From Clarkia xantiana subsp. parviflora (taxonomy: Eukaryota; Streptophyta; Magnoliopsida; Myrtales; Onagraceae), in NCBI GenBank assembly GCA_036873135.1, contig JAPTYO010000020.1, forward strand, positions 3,774,081-3,838,080: a DNA stretch of 64,000 nucleotides. Direction: 5' to 3'. The translations under genes were made by a program, and so were the position numbers. This document shows positions 10,522 to 23,306 of this stretch, piece by piece. Under the pieces are notes generated by a model that was not told the origin of the DNA, made no database searches, and saw only the letters and a program-made list of their open reading frames with translations. Positions within the stretch are counted from its first letter, which is position 1; the number at the start of each line of letters is the position of its first letter.

Positions 10522-13500
10522 TCAGTACTTTGACATAATCTTCCTGAAAAGCTCCTTTGGTGCTGCAAATACACCACAAATATTACCAAGTAAGATGCAA
10601 GAAACACAAACACTCAAGTTTCATCATTATTAGCTATAAATAGGATTTGTTTAGTTACCAGGCAATCCAGTAAACCTCTCATACTGTCCATAAGCTTGTC
10701 CGATGAACATCTCATGTCCCGAGACAATAACGGCTCCAGATTCTTCCGCTTCCTTCAGAAGCCGTGTCATTTTTGGCGTATAAACCGCGTCAAAAACTAG
10801 CGCGTAATGTCCCAGAGCTTTCTGCATATATATGCAACTTTAAAGATTTCGTTTTGAATCAAAACCAATCGAAATTAGAGAAGATAGATGCAGCCAACAA
10901 TCGAATACTAAAGAAACAGACCTTGGGAACGGGTGTTTCATCAACCTTAGGTTGCATCCCGATTGATGTTGTATTTGCAAGGATCATACCGTCTTCTGGA
11001 TGGAAATTCTCTAAATCAGCAAGAGATAACGCATCCCCTCCAATAGTGTCTGCAATTTCTTTGGCTCGTTCTACAAGTAGTACACGAACCCATTAAGTCG
11101 ATTAATTAAGTTAACTGTAGGGTTATGAACCTAAAAACAGTCCCAATTATAGGTCATTACGCCATGTTGCTAATCGATGTCCCAAATTTAAAATGTTGAT
11201 ATTTGGCGTCTCAAAACATGTTTTTAAGCATCAAATAAGCCTAAACCATGAGCAAGCAAACTAATACTTCGGAAAAGTGGAAAACAACATGTTTTTGTTA
11301 CTTAAAACGCCAATTTTGATGTCAATCAGTCAAAAAAAGTGGAAAGTAACAACTCTGATAGTTGGGACACCGAATATCAACATTTCAAACCTGGACAGCA
11401 CTTAGCAACATGACCTATAATTGAGACTGTCTTTAGGTTCTTAACCGTTAACTGTATGGTGAAAAATAAAAATGTTAAGTTTAAGGGATGGGATGTTACC
11501 GAAGGTGCGATTAGCAATTACAACTCTAGCACCTTTCTCCTTTGCTCCATAAGCAAGTGCTTTTCCAGCACCACCAGCACCAATTACAACAAATAACTTC
11601 CCATCTAAAGGTGAAGTAGTCGGGTTGCTAATGCTTCGGGTACCTATAAAAGGCGAAGCACAATGTCCTTACAAGAAGTTATTTTCATCTATATACGCGT
11701 AAATATAGGGTCTTTGAAATACCTCGGAGTCCATCTTCAATAGCAGAAATTGCACCGACATAGTCTGTATTATAACCGAATAGCTTCCCGTCACTCTCCC
11801 TCCTAATGATACAGTTAACTGCTCCAATCGACTGTAAATGTAAGATTTGATTTAACTCATCGCGCTCGAGCTTTGACTATAAAAAATAAACCTTTATTAC
11901 CTTAGCAACTGGGTCAACCTCGTCACAGCACTTTACAGCAGCCTCTTTATGAGGAATTGTACAGCTGCAATTTACCACAGGAGTATAAACCATTTCATTC
12001 TATGAAATCAAAATGTAAATTTTTTGGACACGATATGATATTGATGAAGCATATGCATTGCAACGGGTTAAAAGACACTATTTTGAAGCAACGAGTATAA
12101 GTAAATGGTTGTTCAAGTGATTATGCTACCTGAATCCAGCAAAATCAGTGGATGAGTAAGTTTTCAGAAACTTTGCCACGTCATCCACCAATAGATGCAA
12201 ATAAACGCCGTTAAAGCCGATTGATTTGAACGCTTCGTTATATAAAATTGGTGATTTGCTGTGGCCGACTGGCTTCCCGATAATGCCAAACACTTTGGTG
12301 TCATGACTTATGTTTCTGAAGTTGTACAGTTCCAACAGGTCCTTAATAGTAGGCTGGCCTGGAGCTGAAACAACTCCATGGTCAAGGGTACCAAATGTGA
12401 GAAACCCGCCAAATTTGGCGCAAAGAATCCGTGAAATCAGTCCCCTTTCGCCCATTACAAGTCCTATTGTAGGAACCTGAAAGATGGGGCAAGAAGAAAC
12501 ATCATATCTCATGTAGATTTGATGACAAATTTAGAAAACCATAATAGAGTGTCCCAAATTATAGGGTTAAAAACCTAAAATCAGTCTCAATTACAATGTC
12601 ATGTTACTAATTGTTGTCACAGATTTAAACTGTTGATATTCGGTGTACCAACAATCAGATTTGTTGGTTTTCACTTCTTCTTTTTTCGACTGATGATTTT
12701 GACGTTAAAATTTGCATTTTAAGCAACAAAAACATGTTGTTTTCGACTTTTCCGAAGTATTAGATTTGCTGCTCATGGTTTAGATAAAAAAAAATGCTTT
12801 TGTTCAGCCAATTTTAAGAGAAAAAAGTGGAAATCAACCAATCTAATAGTTGGGACAAAGAATATCAACATTTTAAATCTGAGACAGAGATTAGCAACAT
12901 AACCTATAGTATGAACTGTTTATAGGTTCTTAACCCCAAATTTTGTGAGTATGTATCTGAAATAGTTACTTTTGCTTATGAAGATAGGGTACATCTCATA
13001 TTTGATTTCAGAATACAGTTCAATTTAATTTACCATTCCGAGCAGTAGCATAATCACATAACTGATATTGCAATAACATACCATAATAGCATAAAAGATT
13101 AGTCAGGCGCACATACACGGCTTACTTGAGAATGCATGGTTATTTGGAAAACCCGTGCCACATCTGTAATGTCTAAGGCAGTTGTTGCAATCTTGACAAT
13201 ATCAGCACCAGTTTCTTGTATCGTTGACACAAGGTTGCCAAGATCCTCAATGGATGGCGTGTTCTCATAATTGTGAGACGAGACAATAATTTTGCACTTC
13301 TCTGGCTTCTTTCCACTGATGGAGTCGATAAAATCACGAGCAACCTACATTTATAGAATGCTAAAGATTAAAAACATATCATAATTTCTAGTTCACAAAT
13401 CATAATTGTACGAAGGCAATAAATTACCTGAAGCTCCACATCAACATAATCAGCACCCAACTCAACTGCTAATCGAAGAGCATCCAGTCTTTTGTTCTCA

Positions 13501-14129
13501 TCACCGTCATATTGACCGCCTTCCCATTTTGGTCTATCAAATCCCATAGACAAATAATTAGAGTCGAGAATTCTGACAAAGAGCAACGAAGAATTCACAT
13601 TTCAACATCCCAAAATATTTAAAATCCAGTGTAGATGTTCTTATAAGTATCATTTTCTGAAATCTGGGTAGTCAATGCTTTTGCCAATTGCCATATCATG
13701 TATTTCGGTACTCAGAGCCCGAGCAAGTATACTACATATAACAGAAACAGAAACAGAAACAATGTAAATGAAATGAAGTTCTATAGTATCCAAAATCTGA
13801 TGCCTTAACAGATCTATACACCCGATTTACCAAACTGACCAAATTCTCATCAGTAGCATATTCAAAAGCAGGAATAAACCAAAAACCGAATGAACTCCAA
13901 GAAACAAGTCAACTTCAGACCTGTATGTGAACAATGTTGGCAAAGGAGAGTCCTTAATCAGAGCTTTGAGATCGACATTTGGATCAAAATTCCTCAAACT
14001 ATCCATCCGTATCTCCACGAGGTCAGCTCCGCTAGCTTTAGCTCTATTGATGTCATTCAGCATGATTTCAACTGACTCCCCCATTAAAGGAACACAAATT
14101 AAAGTTGAATTCTTCCTGATTTCTTCCAT
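10522..14129 (-). CDS. Bifunctional 3-dehydroquinate dehydratase/shikimate dehydrogenase, canonical copy
   Basis: Ten exons (minus): 13921-14129, 13428-13533, 13126-13344, 12130-12476, 11901-11964, 11723-11831, 11500-11643, 10922-11070, 10659-10821, 10522-10562; 1551 nt, 516 aa, phases consistent. It catalyses dehydration of 3-dehydroquinate and NADPH-dependent reduction of 3-dehydroshikimate to shikimate. The dehydratase domain has EIR, the YRPKWEGGQ loop with E74, H129 and K156. The dehydrogenase domain has GHSKSP (S251, S253), CTIPHK (K300), NTD (D338), GAGGAG and NRT. The ATG lies just before the dehydratase domain with no transit peptide visible, so it is either a cytosolic form or the leader lies on an unseen upstream exon. 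Same strand and 2.7 kb from the divergent paralogue, so a tandem duplicate. Its extra intron (11965-12129) is absent from that copy. Confidence 0.93.
11119..11446. mobile_element. MULE-type MITE, copy D, in intron of canonical DQD/SDH
   Basis: GGGTTATGAACCTAAAAACAG at left and GACTGTCTTTAGGTTCTTAACC at right are terminal inverted repeats of the same family as copies A-C. It occupies the intron between 11070 and 11500. Confidence 0.7.
12564..12936. mobile_element. MULE-type MITE, copy E, in intron of canonical DQD/SDH
   Basis: GGGTTAAAAACCTAAAATCAG ... CTGTTTATAGGTTCTTAACCC. Flanking CAAATTATA and CAAATTTTG are a decayed 9-bp duplication. The site is not shared with copies in the paralogue, so insertion probably followed the gene duplication. 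Confidence 0.7.
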
Positions 14130-15092
14130 TTTCAGTAAGCCAACGAATAAGAAACCAAAACCTACACTTGACGAACACAAGAAAATCAACAAATACAATT
14201 AGAACAAGCTGTAGAAATAGCAACCATGAACAAAGTTGCTTGCTTTTGCACCATAACCACAAAAAAACTTCCAGCACTAACAATTCGAAATGAAAACGCA
14301 CGCAGATTAAACAATCCCCAGAAACTGATGAAAGCATCAAAAATAGGAACTGCGGGATTGGTCACAGAAATCGAATTGGCGGCGTAATTAGAAGCAGGGT
14401 AAGGTCAGCACATATTACCTCGGTGAGACTAAATCTGGGATTTTTTGAGAAATGTTTGGCGAGGAGTCGCGATTTGTTGATTACTGGAAGAGCAAAGCAA
14501 CGGATAGAGACTTAGACAGAGTCTTGCAGCCGCGGACTGTGACAGTTGTGGCGGCTAGCAGGCCAACATCTCAGGGACGGGATGCGACCAAATTATTTAC
14601 TTTGTCGTGTAGCAGTTGGTACGCGTCGGTTAGGTGATTGCAACAGTGCTAAAATTCGTGGATTGTCTTCAAAATGTAACAGAAATAGAATCACCACACT
14701 TGAAAAGTATCAATTTTGAAACTCGCCTTAAATTGATTATTACTTTCGATTAAGATTCTTTTTTTTTTTTAATCAACAAATGATACTTTTTATTATCAAT
14801 GAGAAACTGAGTTTGAGTTTGGAATTTGGATTAAGATCAGTAATAATTAAAATCTCTATGTAGTAGAAACACACAATTAATGGGCACATATATTCTCTGA
14901 ATTTTATAACTGGCCAAGAGACTCTTGGAATGGATCTTGCACTATATTGAATGGAATGAACTACGTTCTCAAGGCGCCTAGTTAAGATTGGTGTTATGCT
15001 TAAAAGAGAAAAAAATATTTTTTTTTATTTGCTTTTATTTTTAAAATGCAAAAATTACTACAAGAATGTATTATGTAGAATTAGTAAAACAA
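14130..15092. other. 5' flank of canonical DQD/SDH gene
   Basis: Presumed promoter and 5' UTR of the minus-strand gene, then AT-rich spacer. Short open frames here have no recognisable features. Confidence 0.4.
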
Positions 15093-16796
15093 CTAGCTTC
15101 ATTCCCCGCGCTGCGCGCGGGGTGACATTGTATATATTTATAATAATATTTGATAAAATTATTATTGTAAACAATTTTGAATAAAGTTAAATCGAGTGAT
15201 TTTTTGGTAACATAAATATGGTTGAACAACAAATTGCTAGTTAAAATTTAAAGTGCAATTTGATGGTTGAGTTTTTTTTTTTTTTTATAAATATTTTCTA
15301 GCTTAACTTTTATTTTGTACAATAAGTTATCTTCGTCCATCTTTTCATTAACTTTTGATAGAAAATATTTTTTACTTAAAAAAAAACACTCTAGTGTTTT
15401 ATTATAATTATAAAATGCTCAATTAATATTATTAAATTCACAGATAAATTTTAGAATGGAATACTTTACATTCTACACAAAAATATAATTAAAATGTATA
15501 ACCAACAGAAAACAAAATCTAAAAAGATATGGTTTAATAATTTTTAATATTCAAATACATTTTCTTTTGGTATTTGCGTGTTTATATTTTTCTTAAACAT
15601 GTATTTATTTAAAATTTAGTTTATATAAATATTTATGGCAACAAATTGGGTCAACTTTTACATGACCCAAATACACATAAGCGCCCAAATACCCACAATG
15701 ATAAAGTCTTTTAATATGTAAACCCTACCACTCTAACTAAACTATCATCCGCAGCCATTCTAGCTATTTGGTTCTTTTTCTTTTGTTAATATGTTGGGGC
15801 TCCAATTCATCAACAATAGCTACCTTCTCGGCAATTGACATCGTACTCCTCAGCATGCGAGATCAAATTGTTAGGATTAATGTCGAAGCAGGTAATTAAT
15901 GGGCTACACCATCATCGTCGTTGTCTTGACAGTCATCCCGACTCAAGTTTGTCATCGGAGATAGAGAGCGACATCGCTCAAGAGCATTGGGAGTGGTGGT
16001 CGTGGCGGTATCGCTGGTAGGAGCAGGGCTGGTGACGGGAAGGGTGGCAAAACGGGCGGGACTCTAACTCATAATTATGGAAGGAGACAGATGGAGGGGT
16101 CGAGCAGTGATAACGACAGTTGCAGAGAATCTTACATGCAGCTCAGAAGAACACCAACTGAAGGCCCTGGAGCCATACATGCAGCTCAAACAACCGCGCT
16201 ACCACCGAATCGAACCACCATCAGCTCCAATTTGAGATATCTCCGCGCGCTGAGCTTGTCGACCGCCTATATCAACAAACCACTGACTTGGAGAAGACGA
16301 TAATTATTTGTAATCAGCAAGCCCGTGATTCCTCAGGTATTTATATTGCCTGCAACTGTGCTGATCAATTAACTGCAGCTTTTGAATTTAGTTCTGTAAC
16401 CGAAGCTTTTGAACTATATCTTGTAACGCATAGAATTGAAATTTGAACACGCTTCATGTTCTCTGTATTGGTTGTATCGTTGATGTGTCAAGTTGAGAGG
16501 AGCGTCGTCGTTTGGTAAGATTACGTGTCAAGCTCATAGTGAAGAGACACCATCTGTATTAGAGACCATCCCACTGAAAGCGCTGTCGTTTTACTGCTAT
16601 GGAGACTTTCCAACTGAAAAGCGTCGTTTACTGCGAGCTCTATAGAATGGAGCGGCGTCGTATTTACTCTTATCGAGACTTCCTATTGTCGTTTTAAATT
16701 CAACCCCCTGCGTTTTGTATCTTTTTATAAATCTGGCAAAAAAAAAAATCTTACGTGGCAAGCTATTACATTAAGATGATCGGCTTTAGTATTATA
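15093..16796 (-). mobile_element. Helitron-like element A
   Basis: Read on the minus strand, the 3' end has the GC hairpin CCCCGCGCGCAGCGCGGGG about 6 bp before a terminal CTAG (15093-15096) followed by T, which is the Helitron 3' signature. The 5' end (near 16796) shares about 100 bp with element B (TATAATACTAAAGCCGATC...), though its leading TC is missing where B abuts. Roughly 1.7 kb, AT-rich, no Rep/helicase frame, hence non-autonomous. Confidence 0.7.
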
Positions 16797-18572
16797 CTAG
16801 TTGATTTACCCGCTCGCAGCGCGGGTAGATTGTGATAATAATAATATAATAAATATGAATATATTTAGAAAACAATACATTAAAAAATATATTACACTTT
16901 TTTTTATTTTAGGAAAAAATGCATTTGACCATTAAAAAAAATACATAAGTGACTGTGCAGTTATTTTTGCAATTAATAAAAAAAAATTAGTAAAATATAT
17001 ATGCATCACGATATATCCCATAATGATATGATTTGTATTATTACTAACAAAACGTAGGCTTAGTTATAACTGGAGTGAAAAATCTCATTGACTTTGGGCC
17101 TTTGTTTGATATAATATTGGCCCATGTAAAAAGTTAACTATATCAAACCTAGTTAATAAGGGAGCAGCCTAAGTTTACTCAGAGAGCTAGAGTTAGATAG
17201 GGTCTGAGAAATCCACACGTCGGTTCTCTCCACCTCCGTTCGTCCGCCGCACCTCCGGTCAAATATGATGGTCCCCGACGTAAACTCATCCAGATTCGCG
17301 TCTTCGTCCAGATCCGCATCGCCATCTAGCCCTTATTCCTCGTCGTTTGCTGTCCAAGTCCACACCATCAGCTCCGCTATCGTGTTCAAGTACAACCCTG
17401 CATGGCCATCAAGGTCCAACCCCGTTACGTTGTCTAGGTCCAGTAGCTCTTGTCCCAAATTTTCATTTGAAATCCACCCAGCACCAATTGGTAATCAACA
17501 TCATCAACTGTTCTTGTAATGATGGATTTCTTCATGCTTGCAAGATTTCTTCATGCTTGCAGGATTTTGGGCATGATTTCTTCCCCTGACACTGACGGGG
17601 CTTGAAGCAACCAGGTCATCTTTATGCGTCTTTTGGATGCTAAAGGGGTTTGAGTATTAGTGATTGGGCATCAGGTTCTGCATATCTATATATAATTTGT
17701 AAATTTATTGAAGATAGATAATGAATTGATAAGGATTAAGTTAATTATAATTGTAATTATTGAGTTTTATGAGCATTAACGTTAATCTCCATCTCCTGAT
17801 GAGATGAACCCTTCGGCCTTCTGTAACGTGTAACAGAGAATGTTAATGCTACATCTCCTGATTTAATAGGTAGTTTAATTATTTGTCGGTTTGATTCCTG
17901 AATTAACGGGTGATCCCTGTTTTTTATGATCTTCTCTGTCTAGTTGTCATCTTATAATTGGATCATGGCGCTAACGTGGTGAATTCCGAATGAGATGACG
18001 TGTGTAGCTCAGAGTGATTGCCCATTTGAGACAATCCGTCTTAGATAAATCTCTGCTTAAACCGATGCCGTTTTTGGTTTTGTAGAGTTCAAAAATGGAG
18101 TTATGTTTATGCTGATGGATGCGCTGCCGTTTTGCATTGCTTATTCGGTGGATGCGATGTCGTTTTCCTAAAGAACTATAATATTTAAATTTTCTCTTTC
18201 CATGGCTGAGGTAGTGGACACCGTTAATATTGAATACGTGTCAAGCTATTAAGCTTAGAAAACCAGGCTTAGTATAATATTTAGATTATGCTGATGGATG
18301 CGCTGCCGTTTTGCATTGCTTATTCGGTGGATGCGATGTCGTTTTCCTAAAGAACTATAATATTTAAATTTTCTCTTTCCATGGCTGAGGTAGTGGACAC
18401 CGTTAATATTGAATACGTGTCAAGCTATTAAGCTTAGAAAACCAGGCTTAGTATAATATTTAGATTAAATTCAACCCCTGCGTTTTGTATCTTTTTATAA
18501 ATCTGGCAAAAAAAAAAATCTTACGTGGCAAGCTATTACATTAAGATGATCGGCTTTAGTATTATATATAGA
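16797..18572 (-). mobile_element. Helitron-like element B
   Basis: On the minus strand it starts TCTATATATAATACTAAAG at 18572 and ends with hairpin arms CCCGCGCTGCGAGCGGG and CTAG at 16797-16800, followed by T. Non-autonomous. It contains a more GC-balanced stretch (17200-17600, Ser-rich open frame 17265-17519) that may be captured gene sequence of unknown origin, and a perfect tandem duplication (18109-18466). Confidence 0.72.
18109..18466. repeat. Perfect 179-bp tandem duplication
   Basis: Two head-to-tail copies, 18109-18287 and 18288-18466, both starting ATGCTGATGGATGCGCTG and ending TAATATTTAGATT. I found no differences by eye, so the duplication is recent or an assembly artefact. Confidence 0.85.
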
Positions 18573-18573
18573 A

Positions 18574-21500
18574 CTAGCCACTAATCCCGCGCACCGCGCG
18601 GGTAACAAATAACAAAACAAATATATGTTAAAATACTTCATTTATCCTTATTTCAAAATATAAAGTTGTATAATTTTTTTATAAAGTTAATATATTTTAA
18701 GTCAATTATGTGATTTATATAAGTTAAAATTTATTAATTTTTAAATGAGGTACTGAGACCACACCAAGCAAGTAAAAAAGTTATAATAAATATATTATTT
18801 TATATAATATAAAAAAAGGAATTAAAAATTAAAAATAAAAAGGAAAAAGGAAAATGGATTTAGTGAGATTTTTTTTGCCAAATTTAAATTAGATTTAAGA
18901 AATTAAAATTCATTAAAATTTTATAATAGACATTGACGAATTAATTATTTTAATCATTAATTATGTACTGCATAATTTTTTTGTATGTTTATGTATGTGT
19001 GGTTAAATAAATATACATAAATTATTTATATATTTGATTTTATATACAATTTTTTCCTCATATATATTTTATACTTAGATAGTTTTTTCTATAAAAATAT
19101 ATCTACATATATGTGATTATATATACATATTATTTATTTATTTATATATTTTATAAACGCGTATAAAAAAAACACACACATATATGTATATGATTTTTGT
19201 CCTAATTCAATTTCTTTATAATTTTGAATTTATAAATTAATTTTTAAATATGTATAAATTTGTGTTAATGATAACGCACCGTTTCACATAGATGGCGGCC
19301 TCGGAATCGTCACTATCGAATTGTACAAAGATATCATTTAATTTTTCTTTATAATAGAAAAAATCATAAAATTTTCCGACTATATACTTTGATTTAAAAA
19401 TCGCTTTTCCATATGAAAAAAAAGACGTCGTAAAGAACTTTCTAATATCTTATAATATTTATTTATTATACATATAAGATTTATATAGATTTGAAAGGTC
19501 AATGATGCAACCTAACCTGCTAACACTAATATAAGTCCGCACATATAAAAGCTACTAATAGTTTTTCAAGAGCCTATGCATATAGATACGTATATAACAT
19601 ATATAGGAAAATAGTTGAGGAATCGCACAGACCTAGAAAGTCGGTAAACACACGACTATATCCGAGAAACGGCCAACGGATTTACCGAAGAAAGTGATCC
19701 CCTAAGGAACCATTCATGAGGTAGTCTGCGAGATTGCGCCATTGCCAGTATCTGAATGAGAATCCCCAAACACGAACAATTTCTTTAGTCGTAGTTCGTA
19801 GCTGACGTGGCCAGACTCATTTGTGGAAGCTTCCACACGCCGTAAGGCCACTCCGACGACGGAGAAGAACAACTTGGATGCCATGCAAGATCTGCAGACC
19901 ACCCCCTTTAATTAGTATTTGAGATATATATATAGACAGAAAGGTTGTATTTATATAATCCACAACATGTATTCGATCAGTAAAACTAATCGAATGTTAT
20001 AACAATGCACAATACCCTAATCGCCATTAGAATTATCAAAATCTTAGATTGTTTCAAAGAGAACACACGGAACTAAACTAACCGGGCCATGTGAGTTACG
20101 ATGATCTTGTATCTTAAGCTAGAAACTACAATTTATAACAATAATCAATTTGTATTGTAATATACGAAGAAAAAAAAAACTGAAACAACTTAATGCACTA
20201 ACCTTATTAGTGATTGATGAGGAAAAAATAGAAGATGGAGGATGACGTCATGAGACCATAATTTAAGGATGATATTTATCACTTTATGGAAGCAATTATT
20301 ATTAAAAAAAATGTTTATCACTTTACAGGTTAGCCGATGAGACATCAAACACCACATACTTCATCTCTCTTTAGAAATAATCCGTATAATATCAACAACG
20401 CTAAGATTAATTTTTCATAATAAGCTCCTAATTAAATAACACAATCAATAAAAAAAAATTACATAATATAATCCAAACCCTTAAAAACTGCATGGCTGGC
20501 CGAGATTGACATTTAGTGCCATCTTCAACTTGAGTATGGTCCAAATAAGTTATGTATATCGACAACCTGATATGGATACTGGATAATTAAGCATAAGTGA
20601 TGACCCATCTTGATCAACAAAGTATTATGCTTCCTAATGGCGGCGATAGCATTCACGTTCTCGGCTACTATCATCGGCGCTTTTGTAGTGCGGTTCTGAT
20701 GTAGTCGGTCACGTTCCCACCTCGTATCATACCTTGTTTATCGTTAAACAGACTCAGATTAATGAGTATTCTCCGATCATTTTCTACTTCTACCTTCGTC
20801 CTCGTATTTTTCGTAATCGACAATATCCATGGAGCTTATTGTGGGTGATTGGTAGGTGTATAACTTCAACTCTAACCTGGACCGATCTACCTAGCTGCTA
20901 CTCCCTGCATGTACCTTGTTATATATATATATATTGTGTTCTATCTAAAACCCTAGACATGGCTACGCTTATTAACATTTTTTAATTACTAAACTTTGTA
21001 TGTGTATATTTATGTACATATTTGTATATATTTATAAATTTAGTCAATATTAATTTTGTTCTACTATATATAATATCAACTATATAAATACATTCTATAT
21101 ATTTTTAAAGATGTACGTTGGAAGGCCCTATAATAACAATATTATATATAAGGAAAATATTTTCTTATTTTAACATATGATATTTTACTAATTTTTTTTA
21201 ATAATTTACTGTTAAAACTTAAGCTTCTCTATAAACGTGTCTTGTTTGTTTGTTTGTTTGTTTTTTTTTTTTTTGGGTAAATGGCTTGTTGTTTATTATA
21301 TTCTTCGTAGCTTTGAAGTTATGTATATTTCCATGTTTGGTTCATTAGCTAGGTTATATATTTAATGTCGTTTAATATAATATAAAATATATTGCTTTAT
21401 TATATTTACCGTTTTTATTATATTACTCTATATTTAAAACGTTGCTTACGTGGCGGCCTATGGTCTTCCGGTACCAAACTGTATAGATTTACTGTTTAAA

Positions 21501-21715
21501 AGGAAACTTTATTTAATTTGTTTCTATAAATTGTGTAGAGACTAAAATAGGAAATAAAAATACTTCTTAATTTTCAATCAATCAATATTATGTATCTAAA
21601 TTTAGAGAACCCCTATTAAATTCCTATTAAATTAGGCAACATTAACTGCGTGGACTGTCCACGTGTCGGCCAGAGGGCTTCCGATACCGAATTAATATAA
21701 TATAGTAGATATAGA
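18574..21715 (-). mobile_element. Helitron-like element C with captured gene fragment
   Basis: Minus-strand 5' terminus TCTATATCTACTATATTA at 21715, preceded by A. Minus-strand 3' hairpin CCCGCGCGGTGCGCGGG and CTAG at 18574-18577, followed by T. The A/T flanks match Helitron insertion between A and T. 3.1 kb, no Rep/helicase detected. It carries a GDSL-lipase fragment at 19714-19902. Its 5' end differs from A and B, so it belongs to another subfamily. Confidence 0.72.
19714..19902 (-). pseudogene. GDSL esterase/lipase N-terminal fragment inside Helitron C
   Basis: An open frame of 62 residues contains LFVFGDSHSDTGN, the block I motif around the catalytic Ser of plant GDSL lipases, preceded by a leader-like MASKLFFSVVGVALRR segment. 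No downstream blocks II-V are present, so this is a captured first-exon fragment rather than a gene. GDSL identity is from motif recognition. Confidence 0.65.
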
Positions 21716-22143
21716 TTAACTTTTCTAAAAAATAAAATTAATAACTTTTTCTAAAAAAATTAATAAAAAAACAAAAGTTGACTGGGTCACTGAAATTCAG
21801 ACCTTTTAAGTTCTACCTCACTGAAATTCATGAAAACCAATAAAATTTTAGAAAAAAAATATATAAAATCAATTACACCAAAATACGTGTCAAGATTCAA
21901 GATCTTAACTCGAGATACACTCTAGAACATAAAAACTGGGCAGAAAATCTGCATCCGACATTAGACAGCCCAGAGACTCCGCACTGTTCTTTAATTATTT
22001 GGTAATAATGATGGTAGACTAAGCCTGTTGTCTCTACTCTCTAGTCTAGAATGTATAAGACAATCGGGTCAGAGATTTTGCCATTTTCCTTTGCACTTTG
22101 GTAGCTCCGCCGTCTTGTTACGATCACCGTCTCCCTCACCAAG
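21716..22143 (+). promoter_or_regulatory. Ferredoxin promoter and probable 5' UTR exon
   Basis: A CT-rich stretch (22030-22143) ends at AAG|GTCAGA, a plausible donor for a 5' UTR intron whose acceptor is ATGCAG at 22842-22847. Upstream is AT-rich spacer next to Helitron C. Confidence 0.45.
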
Positions 22144-22847
22144 GTCAGATTCATCCGCTTACGGTTCTACTGCCTTACTCATCTAAAAGTCATTGTCTTG
22201 TCTTCCGTGCTGTTTCTAGATTTCTGTCGGATTTCGGATCATCTTGTTTTATGCGTGATCTTCTTTGTCTAGGCATCTTGATTGACGGGCTGATCCCGTC
22301 TCCTTCTACCTCTTGAACGGCGGTTTCTTGCTGTTACCTTGATCGAGATTGTTTATTAGAGCTTAATCTTGCTAGATCAGAAAAATTACTCTCTTTTGGA
22401 CAATTATTGTGCTGAAATAGGGAGTCTTCGGAATTAGGGTTTCCGAAAATTAATAATTGATGCATATATGAATTCTGCAGCTCCTGGGCAGCTGGGCTAG
22501 ATTCGGTGTCGAACCCAGGATTCTCGAGTTTAGAGAGGTAAAATACGAAGCATTGGGTGAATCCACCACAAACTTGGCTTTGCTGCACCTGCATTTTATG
22601 GTTCTATACTTATGTCAATTGGCCTAAAGAAATGATTTTTTCATTCCAATTTCAATCATGGTGATTTGCTGAAAGAATATTCCATTTAGTGCAACCAAAA
22701 ATGAAACTTGGGACACCTAAAAACAACAATTTGATCCTTGGATACCTAGAAGCAACAAGGTGCAAACCTGGGACTGGAAAATGTTCTTAACCCTTGATTT
22801 TACTATGATCTCATTCCCTAAAGTAGCTTCCAATTTGATTAATGCAG
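22144..22847 (+). other. Probable 5' UTR intron of ferredoxin gene
   Basis: Bounded by AAG|GTCAGA and TTAATGCAG|GC, about 700 bp. It would explain the long gap between the CT-rich leader and the ATG. Inferred from splice consensus only. Confidence 0.5.
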
Positions 22848-22859
22848 GCCTCAATCAAT

Positions 22860-23306
22860 ATGTCTACCATAAACCTTGCAACACCTTGCGTGCCTCAGTG
22901 CACAGTCTCCGTGAAGCCTTCCTTCAAGAAGGCCTCTGTCTCCTTAGGCTCGTTCAGAAGTGTCAACAGAACCTTCGGTGTCAAGTCATCCCCCTTCAAA
23001 GTAACTGCAATGGCAGTGTACAAGGTGAAGTTGATTGGACCTGAAGGAGAGGAAACCGAGTTCGATGCCCCGGAGGATCAGTACATCCTCGATGCAGCAG
23101 AGAATGCAGGGGTGGACCTGCCTTACTCGTGCAGGGCAGGTGCGTGCTCCACTTGTGCAGGGCAGATGGTGTCGGGATCTGTGGACCAATCAGATGGCTC
23201 CTTCCTCGACGATAAGCAGATGGAAGATGGGTACCTCCTCACTTGCATATCGTACCCTAAAGGTGACTGTGTGATCCACACCCACAAGGAAGGCGACCTT
23301 TATTGA
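22860..23306 (+). CDS. Chloroplast [2Fe-2S] ferredoxin
   Basis: 148-aa precursor of plant-type ferredoxin, the stromal one-electron carrier from photosystem I to FNR and other reductases. A Ser/Thr-rich transit peptide (about residues 1-51) precedes a 97-aa mature protein beginning near [12 protein letters not shown]. Cluster ligands are C91, C96, C99 ([10 protein letters not shown]) and C129 (LLTC). The C-terminus HKEGDLY is typical. I chose ATG 22860 rather than the in-frame ATG at 22842, because the latter lies in TTAATGCAG|GCC, a likely splice acceptor (exon starting 22848). The leaf or root isoform type cannot be decided by eye. Confidence 0.95.
   Translation: MSTINLATPCVPQCTVSVKPSFKKASVSLGSFRSVNRTFGVKSSPFKVTAMAVYKVKLIGPEGEETEFDAPEDQYILDAAENAGVDLPYSCRAGACSTCAGQMVSGSVDQSDGSFLDDKQMEDGYLLTCISYPKGDCVIHTHKEGDLY

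Noticed and set aside
9975..10633. Two open frames of about 110 codons
   Set aside because: They run through GGCCGATT repeats and the inverted arm of a TIR element; no domain, composition driven by the repeat.
17265..17519. Ser-rich 84-codon frame as a gene
   Set aside because: Low complexity, inside a Helitron-like element, no homology recognised; mentioned only as possible captured sequence.
15093..21715. Helitron Rep/helicase genes
   Set aside because: No long open frame or RepHel motif found in any of the three elements.
22842..22859. Upstream in-frame ATG for ferredoxin
   Set aside because: It overlaps a good splice acceptor (TTAATGCAG|GC), so it is probably intronic; ATG 22860 gives a normal transit peptide.
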